Shown here in pieces: positions 44,035 through 52,955 of a stretch of DNA of 64,000 nucleotides. The DNA is from Thauera sp. 2A1. Lineage in GTDB: Bacteria; Pseudomonadota; Gammaproteobacteria; Burkholderiales; Rhodocyclaceae. The DNA is taken from the NCBI RefSeq assembly GCF_009469595.2, contig NZ_SSXV01000029.1, positions 1-64,000 of the forward strand, in the 5' to 3' direction. Below the pieces are notes generated by a model. It did not search any database. It was not told the origin of the DNA and worked only from the letters and a program-made list of their open reading frames with translations. The position numbers and the translations under genes are program-made. The number at the start of each line of letters is the position of its first letter. The first letter of the stretch is position 1.

Positions 44035-45827
44035 GCCATCACGACATCCTGCTGCGCGCGCCGCGCGAGATCGCCGACGACGACGCGCCCGCGATCCTGC
44101 AGCGCAGCGACGAGGACTTCGTCGAGGCGGTGCTCGCAGCATTGCGCGACGAGAGCGGGCGGGTCGCGCTGCGCGACGATCTTGCGAAGGAGGCCGGCAT
44201 CGCCGCCGGTACCGACACGCGCAAGCGGTTTCGCAAGGACGGCCGATCGCTGATCAAGACGCTGATGGGGCTGGCAGGGCGCAAGACGGCTGCAAGTGCG
44301 CTGCAATCAACGTCCCAATCGGCCGACGCCAGCGCTTCGGTGTCCTCGGTCGCCGAACTTTCCGAGAAGATTCGGCGTAGCGCCGAGCGCACCCGCGTGC
44401 TGAAACTGTTCCAGCCGATTCAACGCCAGTTCCATCTGGCGGTGATCGAGGCGCATTGCCTCGCACCCGGAAACCCGCGGCTCGACCCGAACAAGGTCGA
44501 CAGCGCCGGGCTGGTGATCCGCCGCCTGCGCCGCGATGCGAAAGGCGTCGAGGTGAAGCAGGGCTGGATGCGCGCGGGCGACCACCTGCGCGGCTGGGCG
44601 CGCGTGGAGGCCGATGCCGCCAAGGCCGGCGACGAGCAGACGCGCTACGACCCCGAGGCCGCACGACGGCTCGTCCGTCCCACCACCGGCCAACCGGTGC
44701 TCGACCGCGAGGTGGTTGCGCTGCTGGGGGAAGCCGAGGACGCGGTGCTGTCCGAACAGGTGGTGCCGATGTTCATCGCTCCGCCGGATGTGTGCCGCGC
44801 TGCCGGACGCACCTTCTTCTACGGCCTGGTGCCGACCACGTCCAGCGAGCGTGCCGAGGGCGGTGCCCCGGCCTTCGACACGGCGAGCTTCGGCCCCGAC
44901 TCGGCCGATTTTCGCGCGCATCTGGTGGGCCCGTTGCGCGGATTGGGCGACAGTTTCCCGCGTGCCGGCTACACGCTGACGCCGGCCATGACGTCGATCG
45001 CTCAGCCCACGTCGGCCGGCGATGCCGACCACGCGGCGATGAAGCGCCTGCTGCTCCTGTTGCGCCAGCTTGCGATCGAGTTCGACGCCTTCGGCGATGA
45101 TCCGGACAGCCAGGCGCTGGTCGCGGTGCTCAACGGCATCGGGCTGCCGCTGCTCGGCCCCGAAGGCCTGCCGTCGGGGCTGACGACACCGGCGGGCGAT
45201 TTCCTCGCGAGCGCGAGCCGTGTGCTGCTAGACGGCGAAACCGTCGCCAACCCACCGGTGATGCCGATCGGCTGGCCCGCGCTCGATCAGCAGACGACGG
45301 CGGCGCTTGCCAGCGCGCTGTCGGTCACGCTCATGAACCGCTTCGAGGCGGTGGCCGGCACCGCCGGGCGCTACGACGACCCGGACGCGCGTTACGTGCT
45401 CCGTGCCTTCGTGCGCCTGAAGCCGGAAGGCTCTTGTCCGGGGCGCACCGTGTGGAGCGCCTACAGCCCCGCCTTCGTGATCGCGCCCTGGTACGAAGGC
45501 GGCGGTGCGCCGCCGGTGCAAGTGCCGCTGCCCGATCCGATGGACAAGGAGATGCTGAAGAAGCTCAAGCCCAACGTCGCCTTCACCGTGCCACCGTCGC
45601 TGCACGACCTGCTCGCCGGCGATCCGCAGGACCTGCTCGACGGCAAGAAGCCTTCCGCCAGCGGCATGACGATAGGCTGGATCTGCAGCTTCAACATCCC
45701 GATCATCACGATCTGTGCCTTCATCGTGCTGAACATCTTCCTGTCGCTGTTCGACCTGTTCTTCCGCTGGATGATGTTCATCAAGATCTGCATTCCCTTC
45801 CCGAAGAAGGGTGGAGGTGAGGAATGA
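44028..45827 (+). CDS. Large baseplate-adjacent protein with hydrophobic C-terminal hairpin
   Basis: 599 residues of no family I recognise. The main body (~1-545) is soluble-looking, with a helical N-terminus (DEDFVEAVLAALRDESGRVA) and segments such as FIAPPDVCRAAGRTFFYGL. Residues ~551-590 are strongly hydrophobic (FNIPIITICAFIVLNIFLSL and LFFRWMMFIKICIPF) with a KKGGGEE end, forming one long or two short membrane segments. It lies between spike and gp25, overlapping both genes. Cytoplasmic CIS of Streptomyces use a membrane protein (CisA) for membrane contact; a similar role here is my inference and no sequence match is claimed. Confidence 0.8.
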   Translation: MVSHHDILLRAPREIADDDAPAILQRSDEDFVEAVLAALRDESGRVALRDDLAKEAGIAAGTDTRKRFRKDGRSLIKTLMGLAGRKTAASALQSTSQSADASASVSSVAELSEKIRRSAERTRVLKLFQPIQRQFHLAVIEAHCLAPGNPRLDPNKVDSAGLVIRRLRRDAKGVEVKQGWMRAGDHLRGWARVEADAAKAGDEQTRYDPEAARRLVRPTTGQPVLDREVVALLGEAEDAVLSEQVVPMFIAPPDVCRAAGRTFFYGLVPTTSSERAEGGAPAFDTASFGPDSADFRAHLVGPLRGLGDSFPRAGYTLTPAMTSIAQPTSAGDADHAAMKRLLLLLRQLAIEFDAFGDDPDSQALVAVLNGIGLPLLGPEGLPSGLTTPAGDFLASASRVLLDGETVANPPVMPIGWPALDQQTTAALASALSVTLMNRFEAVAGTAGRYDDPDARYVLRAFVRLKPEGSCPGRTVWSAYSPAFVIAPWYEGGGAPPVQVPLPDPMDKEMLKKLKPNVAFTVPPSLHDLLAGDPQDLLDGKKPSASGMTIGWICSFNIPIITICAFIVLNIFLSLFDLFFRWMMFIKICIPFPKKGGGEE

Positions 45828-46222
45828 GCACCGACAGCCTGCCCCGCCCGCTGATCGGTTGGCCGCTGTTCGCCGTGCCCGATGGCGATGGCCGGCTCGA
45901 CTGGCCCGACCTCGAGACCAGCGTGCGCCAGCAGATCCGCGTCATCTTGAGCACGCGCCCGGGCGAGCAGTTGATGCGCCCGGAATTCGGCGCCGGGCTC
46001 GACCGGCTGCTGCACGAGCCCAACAACCTCGGCACCCGGCGGCAGATCCGCGACTGGGTCATGGAGTCGCTGCCGCGCTGGGAACGCCGCATCGTGCTCG
46101 ATCGGGTGGAGGTGCTCGAGGTGCCGGGCGAACCCGCCGACCTGCGGGTCGAGATCGCTTACCGACTGGCGCGGACCGGCACGCCGGCGGCGCTTGCCGT
46201 GACTGTCCGACTGGAGGCCTGA
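45824..46222 (+). CDS. Baseplate wedge protein, GPW/gp25 family (Afp9-like)
   Basis: 132 residues. VRQQIRVILSTRPGEQLMRPEFG contains the gp25 signature with the conserved ExxLxRPEFG-like core; DWVMESLPRWERRI and the C-terminal strand complete it. It links sheath to baseplate and starts sheath assembly. Its ATG overlaps the previous stop by four bases. Confidence 0.95.
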   Translation: MSTDSLPRPLIGWPLFAVPDGDGRLDWPDLETSVRQQIRVILSTRPGEQLMRPEFGAGLDRLLHEPNNLGTRRQIRDWVMESLPRWERRIVLDRVEVLEVPGEPADLRVEIAYRLARTGTPAALAVTVRLEA

Positions 46223-46223
46223 C

Positions 46224-48527
46224 ATGCCCATCCTGCCTCCCCGACTCGATGACCGCAGCTTCGACGACCTGCTCGAGGACCTGCTGGCGCGCATTCCCGC
46301 CCACACCCCGGAGTGGACCAACCCGCGCCTCGGCGACCCGGGCCGCACCTTGCTCGAACTCTTCGCCTGGCTCGGCGATGCGCTGCTCTACCGCGCCAAC
46401 CTGATTCCGGAACGCCAGCGCCTGGTGTTCCTCAAGCTGCTGGGGCAGGGCCTGCGGCCGGCGCAGCCGGCGCGCGGCATCGTCAGCCTGTCGTTCGCGC
46501 AGCCCACCGAGCTTGCCGGCCTGACGCTGGCGGCCGGCGCCCGCATCAAGGCAGCGGTGCCGTTCGAGACCTTGAGCGAAACGACCGTGCTGCCGGTCAC
46601 CGCCGAGGCCTACTACAAGCGGCCACTGCCCGAGGCGGACCGCCTGCGCATGGCCGACGTGCTGACCGGCCTGCAGCGGGTGCACCGCATCACCGACGAA
46701 GTGGCGGGCTATCTGACGACGCCGCTGTTCGAAGGCGGACAGGCGGCCGGGCAGGGCGTGGACGTCTTCGCCGGGAGCACCGACCGTGCGCTGTGGCTGG
46801 CGCTGCTCGCGCCTGCGGCGCAACAGCCCGAGCAGCAACCCGCGGCCAACACCGCTGCGCGCGCCGCGCTCGGCGGTGGCGACAGTGGAGCGGCGGCGCT
46901 GCTGTCGGTGGGTGTCGTCCCAGCGATCGCCGCGCCCGCGCTGTTCGAGGAGATCGGGCCACGCGCACGTGTGCCGGTGTTGTGGGAGGTCGTCACCTCT
47001 GCCGCCAATGGTCTGGACGCCGACTACCTGACGATCGAACCCCTGCCCGGTGATGCCAACGACACCACCGCAGGCCTGACCCGGCCCGGGGTGTTGCGCC
47101 TGCCGATGCCCGACGAAAGCCTGATTTTCGCCCCGGTGAATGACGTGGGCGAAAACCCGCGAGCCGGGGTGGGCGACAACCCGCCGCGCATCGACGACGC
47201 GGGGCGCGCCGCGCGCCTCGTCGGCTGGCTGCGGCTGCGGCCGAAACCGGGCAGCGGCGTCGAGAGCCTGCGCCTGTCGTGGGTGGGCGTGAATGCAGTC
47301 GAGGTGGACCAGCGCGTCACCATCGGCGGCCGCGTGCTCGGCGCGTCGACCGGCGCGGCCGACCAGGCTTTCCAGCTTCCCGCCGGCTCGGTGGATCCGG
47401 CCAGCCTGGTGTTGCAGGTTGAAGCGCCTGGGCAGGGCTACCAGCCCTGGACCCGCGTCGATGACCTGGCCGCCATCTCGGCTGACGCGGTCGTCGCACG
47501 CGAGGCGCCTGCCTTCGAGCTGGACGCGGAGACGGGCACGGTGCGCTTCGGCGATGGCGTACGCGGACGTGTGCCCGAGCGGCAGATGCGCATCCGGCTC
47601 GCTTCCGGGCGCTTCGGCGGCGGCCGCGCGGGCAATCTTCCGCAAGCCAGCCTCACCGAGGTGAGTGGCGCCACCTTGGTCGGCGTGCAGCGCAGCCTGC
47701 CCTCGATCAAGGTCTGGCAGCCGCTGGCGATGGAAGGCGGCGAGGACGCCGAAACCCTGGCTCGCGCAGAGCAACGCATCCCGGCCCTGCTGCGGCATGG
47801 CGATCGTGCGGTGACGGCCGAGGATTACCGCCGGCTGGCGGGCGAAACGCCGGGCACGGATGTCGGCCGCGTCGAAGTGCTGCCCCGCTTCAAGCCGCGT
47901 GAGCGGCGCCCCGATGTGCCCGGCGTGGTGAGCGTGATGGTGCTGCCGGCACGCCCGCTGGGCAAGGCACCCAATCCGCGACCGGACCGCCCCTTCATCG
48001 AGCGCGTGCATGCCTGGCTGTCGGCACGCACGCCGCTGGCGACCGAGCTCTATGTGATCGGCTGCGAATACGTGGCGCTGGGCGTCTCGGTGGCGGTCGC
48101 CATTCGCGATGGGTACGCGCGCGATGCGGTGCTGTTCGAGGTGCGCGAGGCGCTGCGGCGGTTGCTGTGGCCGCTGCCGCCGGGCGGGCAGGCGGGCCAG
48201 GGGTGGCCTCTGAATCGGGACGTGCGCGAGCGCGAGCTGGAGGTCGAAGTGTCGCGGGTGGCGGGCGTGGCCGAGGTGGGCGGGCTCAACCTGTTCGGCC
48301 GGGCGACGGTCGACGGCCGCGACCAGTGGTCGCTGCTCACGCGGGCAACCTCTGACGGTTCGCAGACGCTCGAGATTGCAGCCTGGCAACTGCCCGAGCT
48401 GCTGAGTGTGGTGGCAGTGGACAGCGCCGGCGGCGCGGTGGGTGCGCCCACCGACCTGTCCGCGGTGCCGAATCCCTTCGCCAGCGACACCGCGGTGGCG
48501 GTGCCGGTGGTGCCCGAGGCGTGCTGA
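46224..48527 (+). CDS. Baseplate assembly protein J-like (Afp11-like)
   Basis: 767 residues. N-terminal ARIPAHTPEWTNPRLGDPGRTLLEL is the 'putative baseplate assembly protein' opening; GTVRFGDGVRGRVPE and LRHGDRAVTAEDYRRLAGETPG match the conserved gpJ-like core, and the C-terminal third has the FIERVHAWLSARTPLATELY region. It forms the wedge ring around the hub. GGAGG precedes ATG 46224; its stop overlaps the next start by one base. Confidence 0.92.
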   Translation: MPILPPRLDDRSFDDLLEDLLARIPAHTPEWTNPRLGDPGRTLLELFAWLGDALLYRANLIPERQRLVFLKLLGQGLRPAQPARGIVSLSFAQPTELAGLTLAAGARIKAAVPFETLSETTVLPVTAEAYYKRPLPEADRLRMADVLTGLQRVHRITDEVAGYLTTPLFEGGQAAGQGVDVFAGSTDRALWLALLAPAAQQPEQQPAANTAARAALGGGDSGAAALLSVGVVPAIAAPALFEEIGPRARVPVLWEVVTSAANGLDADYLTIEPLPGDANDTTAGLTRPGVLRLPMPDESLIFAPVNDVGENPRAGVGDNPPRIDDAGRAARLVGWLRLRPKPGSGVESLRLSWVGVNAVEVDQRVTIGGRVLGASTGAADQAFQLPAGSVDPASLVLQVEAPGQGYQPWTRVDDLAAISADAVVAREAPAFELDAETGTVRFGDGVRGRVPERQMRIRLASGRFGGGRAGNLPQASLTEVSGATLVGVQRSLPSIKVWQPLAMEGGEDAETLARAEQRIPALLRHGDRAVTAEDYRRLAGETPGTDVGRVEVLPRFKPRERRPDVPGVVSVMVLPARPLGKAPNPRPDRPFIERVHAWLSARTPLATELYVIGCEYVALGVSVAVAIRDGYARDAVLFEVREALRRLLWPLPPGGQAGQGWPLNRDVRERELEVEVSRVAGVAEVGGLNLFGRATVDGRDQWSLLTRATSDGSQTLEIAAWQLPELLSVVAVDSAGGAVGAPTDLSAVPNPFASDTAVAVPVVPEAC

Positions 48528-51109
48528 TGGACGCCAATGGACTGCGCTTCTGGTTGCTCGGCGACGACCGCCACTGGCCGTCGCGCAGCCACCTCGCGTG
48601 GCACGGCGCGTGCCGCGCACTGCGCCTGGCGAGCGAGCGCACGCTCGGTGCGCCGGTCGCGGGCGCCGCGGGCATTGCCGCATCCGCGCTGGAGCGGCTG
48701 CCGCAGGCGGTGGACCGCGAGGGCGCGGTGGCGTGGTGGGACGAGGTGGCGTCGGCCATCGTCGCCCGCAGCCATCTGCCGGATACCGCGGTCACGTTGT
48801 CGCTGGGAGAGCGGCCCGCCGACTTCGCCGCGGGCTACGACGACGTGCTTTACGTGGCGCTGTCGGGACGCGTGCTGATGCACGACCTGCGTGGCCGCTG
48901 GCCGGATCTCGTCCTGACGACGCCCGGCTTCGAGCCGTGGCGCGTGGCTGCCGACCCCGCGGGCGGCGCCTGGCTGCTGGAGCGAGCCAGTGGCCGCATC
49001 GCTCGGCTCGCGGGCTGCATGCAGGCGGCGCGACCGGCAGCGGACTACGCTCACACCACCTTCCGCCCCGATCCGGAAAACCCGGACGCGCCCCACCTGC
49101 TGCCTTGCGAGCGGGTCGCCTGGCCGATCGGCGAGCGCCCGCAGGCGATGGCGGTGAGCGCCGATGGCCGTCTTGCGCTCTTGAGCTGGTCGGGCGATGG
49201 CGACACCGCGCTACGGGTGTTGGACGTCGAGCTCGGGCTGCTGGGTGCGCCGCAGTCGCTGGCCGGTGTGCGCTTTGGCTACGCGCTCGACTGGTTGCCC
49301 GATGGCCGCATCGCGGTGCGCGTGCCGGGCCGGCGCGATGTGCCGGTGTTCGCGCCGCGGCTGGCGTTGGAGGATGGCTCCGGGATCGATGCATCGATCG
49401 TGCTGCAGCCTTCCGGAGACATCTATCCCCTTGCGGTCGATGCCGAGGAGGCGCCTTTCGCACATCGCCTGGACGATCCGCCGCGCTATCCGGTGACCGG
49501 CAACAGGGTGGAGCCGCTGCACCGGCTGTCCCTGGCGAACCTGGCGCGGCGTGGCGACGCAGCCAACTTCGGCGGTGTCGGGCAGGATGGCGGGGGTGTC
49601 CACCTGATCGACAGTGGCGACCAGCGTACGGTGTGGCATCGCCTGCATGCCGAGGCCCGCGTGCCGGCGTCCTGCGGCTTCATCGTGTGGCTCGCGGCCA
49701 CTGCCGAACCCCTGCCGCCCGCCGACGGTGATGCGACGGCCTGGCATCCGCACCTCGTCGGCGAAGTCCCGCCGCTTGCGCCCGAACTTGTCCCGGGCGG
49801 CAGAGTGCCGTCCGGTGCGCTGCCGCGCGCGGCGTGGGAGCGCCTGCCCTCCGAACTGCCGGGTCATCCCGGGCTTGGCGCATGGGGCGCGCCGGAGCCC
49901 GGCCGCGCGGGGCTGTGGACGGTGCTGGTGCAGCGTCATGGCCGTCGTGTCCGCAGCCTGGTCGGGCGCTACCTGTGGGTGAGGGTGATGTTGTTCGGCG
50001 ACGGCCGCGATTCGCCCGAGCTCGCCGCACTGCGCATCTACGGTTCGCGTTTCTCCTACCGCGACCACTACCTCCCGCGCCTGTATCGCGAAACCGAGTT
50101 TGGTGCGGCAGCGGAAGCGGGCCAGCCCGACGTGCCGGCGACGGCCAGCGCAGCCGACTTCCTCGAGCGCATGCTCGCCAACCCCGAAGGCTGGCTCACC
50201 GCGCTCGAGGATCGCGTTGCCGGCGCGCACCTGCTCACCGACCCCGCGGTGGCGCCGGAAGAAGCGCTCGAATGGCTGGCGGGCTGGATCGGCGTCGCGT
50301 TCGATGGCGCGCTGCCGGTGGAGCGCCGGCGTGCCTGGCTGATGCACGCGGCGGAGCTCGCACGCTTCCACGGCACCCGGCGAGGCCTGAGCCTGGCGCT
50401 GGACATCGCCACCGACGGTGGCGTCAGCGGCGGAGAGCTGGTGGTGCTGGAGGGCTTTCGCATGCGCCGCCTGATGGCCACGCTGCTGGGTGTGGACCTC
50501 GCGGTGGAAGACGATCCATTGCTGCCCGGCCTGGTCATCAGCGGCAATTCCATTGTCGGGGACACGCTGGTGCTGGGCGAGGCCGAGCGGGCCGCACTGC
50601 TGGCGTTGTTCCGCGACGAGGTCGCCAGCGACGCCGAGCGCGCGGCAGTGCTGGCCTTCTACGACAAGCTCGCGTATCGCGTGCTGGTGCTGGTGCATCA
50701 GGAAGTGGATGCGCAGGACCTTGGCCTGATCCGGCGCATCGTCGAGCTCGAGTCGCCTGCGCATGTGGAAGTGCAGGTGGACACCGCGAGCTGGCCGCTG
50801 CTGGTGGGCATCGCCAGCCTCGTCGGGGTCGACACCTACCTGGGGCCGCCGCGGCCGATCAACGCCGCGCGTGCGGATGTGTCCAGCCTGGGCAACGGCG
50901 ACCTGGTGCTTGGCGTCGGCAGTCTGGACGCGCGCCTGTCCGGCGCGGTGGCGCCGATCCCGGACGCGGTGCCGCGGGGCAGGCCGGTGGCCGACGCAGG
51001 CCGCGACTTCGGCGCGCCTTTTGGAGAATCCTTCGTGCTGGACGGCAGTGCATCAAGTGCTGCCGCCGGGCGTCGCATCACCGAATTCCGGTGGCGCCGC
51101 GTCGACTGA
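48527..51109 (+). CDS. Tail protein, gpI/Afp12-like, with propeller-like N-terminus and PKD-like end
   Basis: 860 residues. Residues ~1-500 have repeated strand units (for example PGFEPWRVAADPAGGAWLLE, QAMAVSADGRLALLSWSG) that resemble a beta-propeller. From ~514 the conserved tail-protein domain begins (YLPRLYRETE, FLERMLANPEGWLTALEDRV, EEALEWLAGWIG, RFHGTRRGLSLAL). The last 40 residues look like a truncated PKD/Ig module (SFVLDGSASSAAAGRRITEF). It completes the baseplate with the J-like protein. Confidence 0.9.
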   Translation: MDANGLRFWLLGDDRHWPSRSHLAWHGACRALRLASERTLGAPVAGAAGIAASALERLPQAVDREGAVAWWDEVASAIVARSHLPDTAVTLSLGERPADFAAGYDDVLYVALSGRVLMHDLRGRWPDLVLTTPGFEPWRVAADPAGGAWLLERASGRIARLAGCMQAARPAADYAHTTFRPDPENPDAPHLLPCERVAWPIGERPQAMAVSADGRLALLSWSGDGDTALRVLDVELGLLGAPQSLAGVRFGYALDWLPDGRIAVRVPGRRDVPVFAPRLALEDGSGIDASIVLQPSGDIYPLAVDAEEAPFAHRLDDPPRYPVTGNRVEPLHRLSLANLARRGDAANFGGVGQDGGGVHLIDSGDQRTVWHRLHAEARVPASCGFIVWLAATAEPLPPADGDATAWHPHLVGEVPPLAPELVPGGRVPSGALPRAAWERLPSELPGHPGLGAWGAPEPGRAGLWTVLVQRHGRRVRSLVGRYLWVRVMLFGDGRDSPELAALRIYGSRFSYRDHYLPRLYRETEFGAAAEAGQPDVPATASAADFLERMLANPEGWLTALEDRVAGAHLLTDPAVAPEEALEWLAGWIGVAFDGALPVERRRAWLMHAAELARFHGTRRGLSLALDIATDGGVSGGELVVLEGFRMRRLMATLLGVDLAVEDDPLLPGLVISGNSIVGDTLVLGEAERAALLALFRDEVASDAERAAVLAFYDKLAYRVLVLVHQEVDAQDLGLIRRIVELESPAHVEVQVDTASWPLLVGIASLVGVDTYLGPPRPINAARADVSSLGNGDLVLGVGSLDARLSGAVAPIPDAVPRGRPVADAGRDFGAPFGESFVLDGSASSAAAGRRITEFRWRRVD

Positions 51110-51149
51110 TACGAGCTGTACAGATCTCACCGTAGAAAGGAGCATCGCC

Positions 51150-51467
51150 ATGGCAACCTTCATCATCAACCAGGTCGTGAAGACCGACACCCCCACCGTC
51201 GAAGTGACGGTCCCCACCGACAAGCCGCTGCCGCTCGGGCGTCACACCTTTCGCCTGGTGGTGGTCGATGACTCCGGCAACACCTCCATTCCCGACGAGG
51301 TGGTGGTGATCGTCGCCGACACCGTCAACCCGACGGCGGTGCTCACCGCGCCGCGTTCGGTGTCCTTCGGCACCAGCTTCACGCTGAGCGGCGAGAAATC
51401 CTTCGATGCCGGCGGCGGGCGGGTCACCACCTACCTGTGGACCTATCTCGGCCAGCCGATCACCTGA
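51150..51467 (+). CDS. Small Ig/PKD-like protein A
   Basis: 105 residues, MATFIINQVVKTDTPTVEVT onwards. It has two beta units; the second (NPTAVLTAPRSVSFGTSFTL and YLWTYLGQPIT) resembles a PKD fold and the end of the preceding tail protein. No signal peptide. AAAGGAGC precedes ATG 51150. Probably a small baseplate or fibre decoration; not otherwise recognised. Confidence 0.78.
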   Translation: MATFIINQVVKTDTPTVEVTVPTDKPLPLGRHTFRLVVVDDSGNTSIPDEVVVIVADTVNPTAVLTAPRSVSFGTSFTLSGEKSFDAGGGRVTTYLWTYLGQPIT

Positions 51468-51480
51468 GGGGAATGCCGTC

Positions 51481-51882
51481 ATGGTCGCCTTCGTCGTCGG
51501 GCGCGCAGTCAAGACCGCCGAGCCGGTGGTGACGGTCGACCCGGGTCTGCCGCTGGGCGTGCATCGCTTCCAGCTCCAGGTCATCACTGCCGATGGCCGC
51601 CGCAGTTCAGTCGATGTGGTGGATGTGTCGGTGCAGCGGCTGCAGATCCTGGAGCCGCTGCAGCCGGTGCTGCGGCCCACGATCATCGATCCGGTCAGTC
51701 CCGTCATCAGCCCGGCCGCGACGACGCCCCTCGCGACCAGCACGACGACCAGCACGACGATCAGCTCGACGCTGGTTCGCACCCCTCGGGAGCGGAGCGT
51801 GCGCCAGATCGACACCGACGCACCACCGGAGCCGCCCGCCGCAGGCCGCAAGACACGCAGAACGCGCAGGAGTGAATCATGA
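51481..51882 (+). CDS. Small Ig-like protein B, paralogue of protein A
   Basis: 133 residues. Its first ~55 residues (MVAFVVGRAVKTAEPVVTVD, PLGVHRFQLQVITADGRRSS) align by eye with protein A (VKT-x-x-P-x-V, PLGxHxF-x-LxV). The C-terminus is a Ser/Thr/Pro-rich linker with a basic tail instead of the PKD unit. Overlaps the next gene by four bases. Confidence 0.78.
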   Translation: MVAFVVGRAVKTAEPVVTVDPGLPLGVHRFQLQVITADGRRSSVDVVDVSVQRLQILEPLQPVLRPTIIDPVSPVISPAATTPLATSTTTSTTISSTLVRTPRERSVRQIDTDAPPEPPAAGRKTRRTRRSES

Positions 51883-52868
51883 ACCGAGATCTTCGCCCGC
51901 CCGCGGACGATCCCCTCTACGGCCTGCCCGATGCGGCACGGCCCAACTACGCGACGGGCATGTTGCTGGGCGCGGACGACTTCGCCGCAGAGCAGATCTA
52001 TCACCGCAACCGCCTGGCGCGTGCGCTCGCCTTCGCCAGCGGTGCGGGCGCCCGTCGCCTGCCCGAAGGGCTGGGCGACAGCCCCGGGGCTGCCGGCCTG
52101 CTGGGTGGCGGCACGCTGGCCGGTCTGCGGGTGGCCTTGCGTGCAGCGAGCGGCACTCAGCCGGAGGAGATCCGCGTCGCGCCAGGGTTGGCGGTGGATC
52201 GTCTAGGCAGACTGATCGAGGTGCCGAACCCGGTGTGTCTGCGCCTTCAGCGCTGGTTCGATGGCGAGCTCGAGCGTGACGGCGGAGACGATCTGCGCCG
52301 CGCGGCGCTCGCCGATGCAGGACGGTTCGCGAGCGCGAGGCTGAACGACGAGATCGCGGCGGGCGCGGGGCCGTTGCCGGAACGCGCGGTGATCGTCGAT
52401 GTGTTCGTGCGTTTCGTGACCTGCCGCCAGGCCCTGACGCCGGCCTTCGCCAGCGGTCCGTTCGATGCGCTCGATGCGGTCGAGACTTCGCGCCTGCGCG
52501 ATGCGTACGAGGTGCATTTCGTGCCGCGGACGGATGGGCTCGACGACGACTTCAATGGTCTGCCCTTGCTCGATCGCGATCTGTCGGCCCTGACGGGCGC
52601 GGCGCGGCGCGATGCGCTGCAGGACGCGGTGCTCGACGGTTGGCCCGATCTGGCCGCGACCGTCGGCGCCGACAACCAGCTCGCCTCGCCGCCCGGGCAC
52701 CCTCCCGGGCTGGATCCGACAGCGGTGTTCCTCGCCCGCGTGCTCATCGGCGTGGGTGCGGGCGATCCGCCCGCGCGCAGTGGGGGGGCGGTGGTCGACA
52801 ACGGCGCGCGGCGCTTCCTGCCGCACCTGGGGATGCTGGCCGGCGCGCTCGGGCTGGGACTGGATTGA
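51879..52868 (+). CDS. Unknown injection-system protein 1 with shared N-terminal motif
   Basis: 329 residues. Residues ~22-55 carry a motif, NYATGMLLGADDFAAEQIYH followed by RNRLARALAFASGAG, that also occurs near the start of the next protein. The rest has strand-rich segments (RVAPGLAVDRLGRLIEVPNP, AVIVDVFVRFVTC). Similar N-termini are known in proteins of baseplate and fibre regions of eCIS clusters. No enzyme motif. Confidence 0.72.
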   Translation: MNRDLRPPADDPLYGLPDAARPNYATGMLLGADDFAAEQIYHRNRLARALAFASGAGARRLPEGLGDSPGAAGLLGGGTLAGLRVALRAASGTQPEEIRVAPGLAVDRLGRLIEVPNPVCLRLQRWFDGELERDGGDDLRRAALADAGRFASARLNDEIAAGAGPLPERAVIVDVFVRFVTCRQALTPAFASGPFDALDAVETSRLRDAYEVHFVPRTDGLDDDFNGLPLLDRDLSALTGAARRDALQDAVLDGWPDLAATVGADNQLASPPGHPPGLDPTAVFLARVLIGVGAGDPPARSGGAVVDNGARRFLPHLGMLAGALGLGLD

Positions 52869-52955
52869 ATTGACGCAACCTTCCGGTGCCGTGCGCCCTG
52901 CGGCGCGTGAGCCGGGACACCATGCGGCGCCGAGATGCGCCGGGGAGACAGAGTC

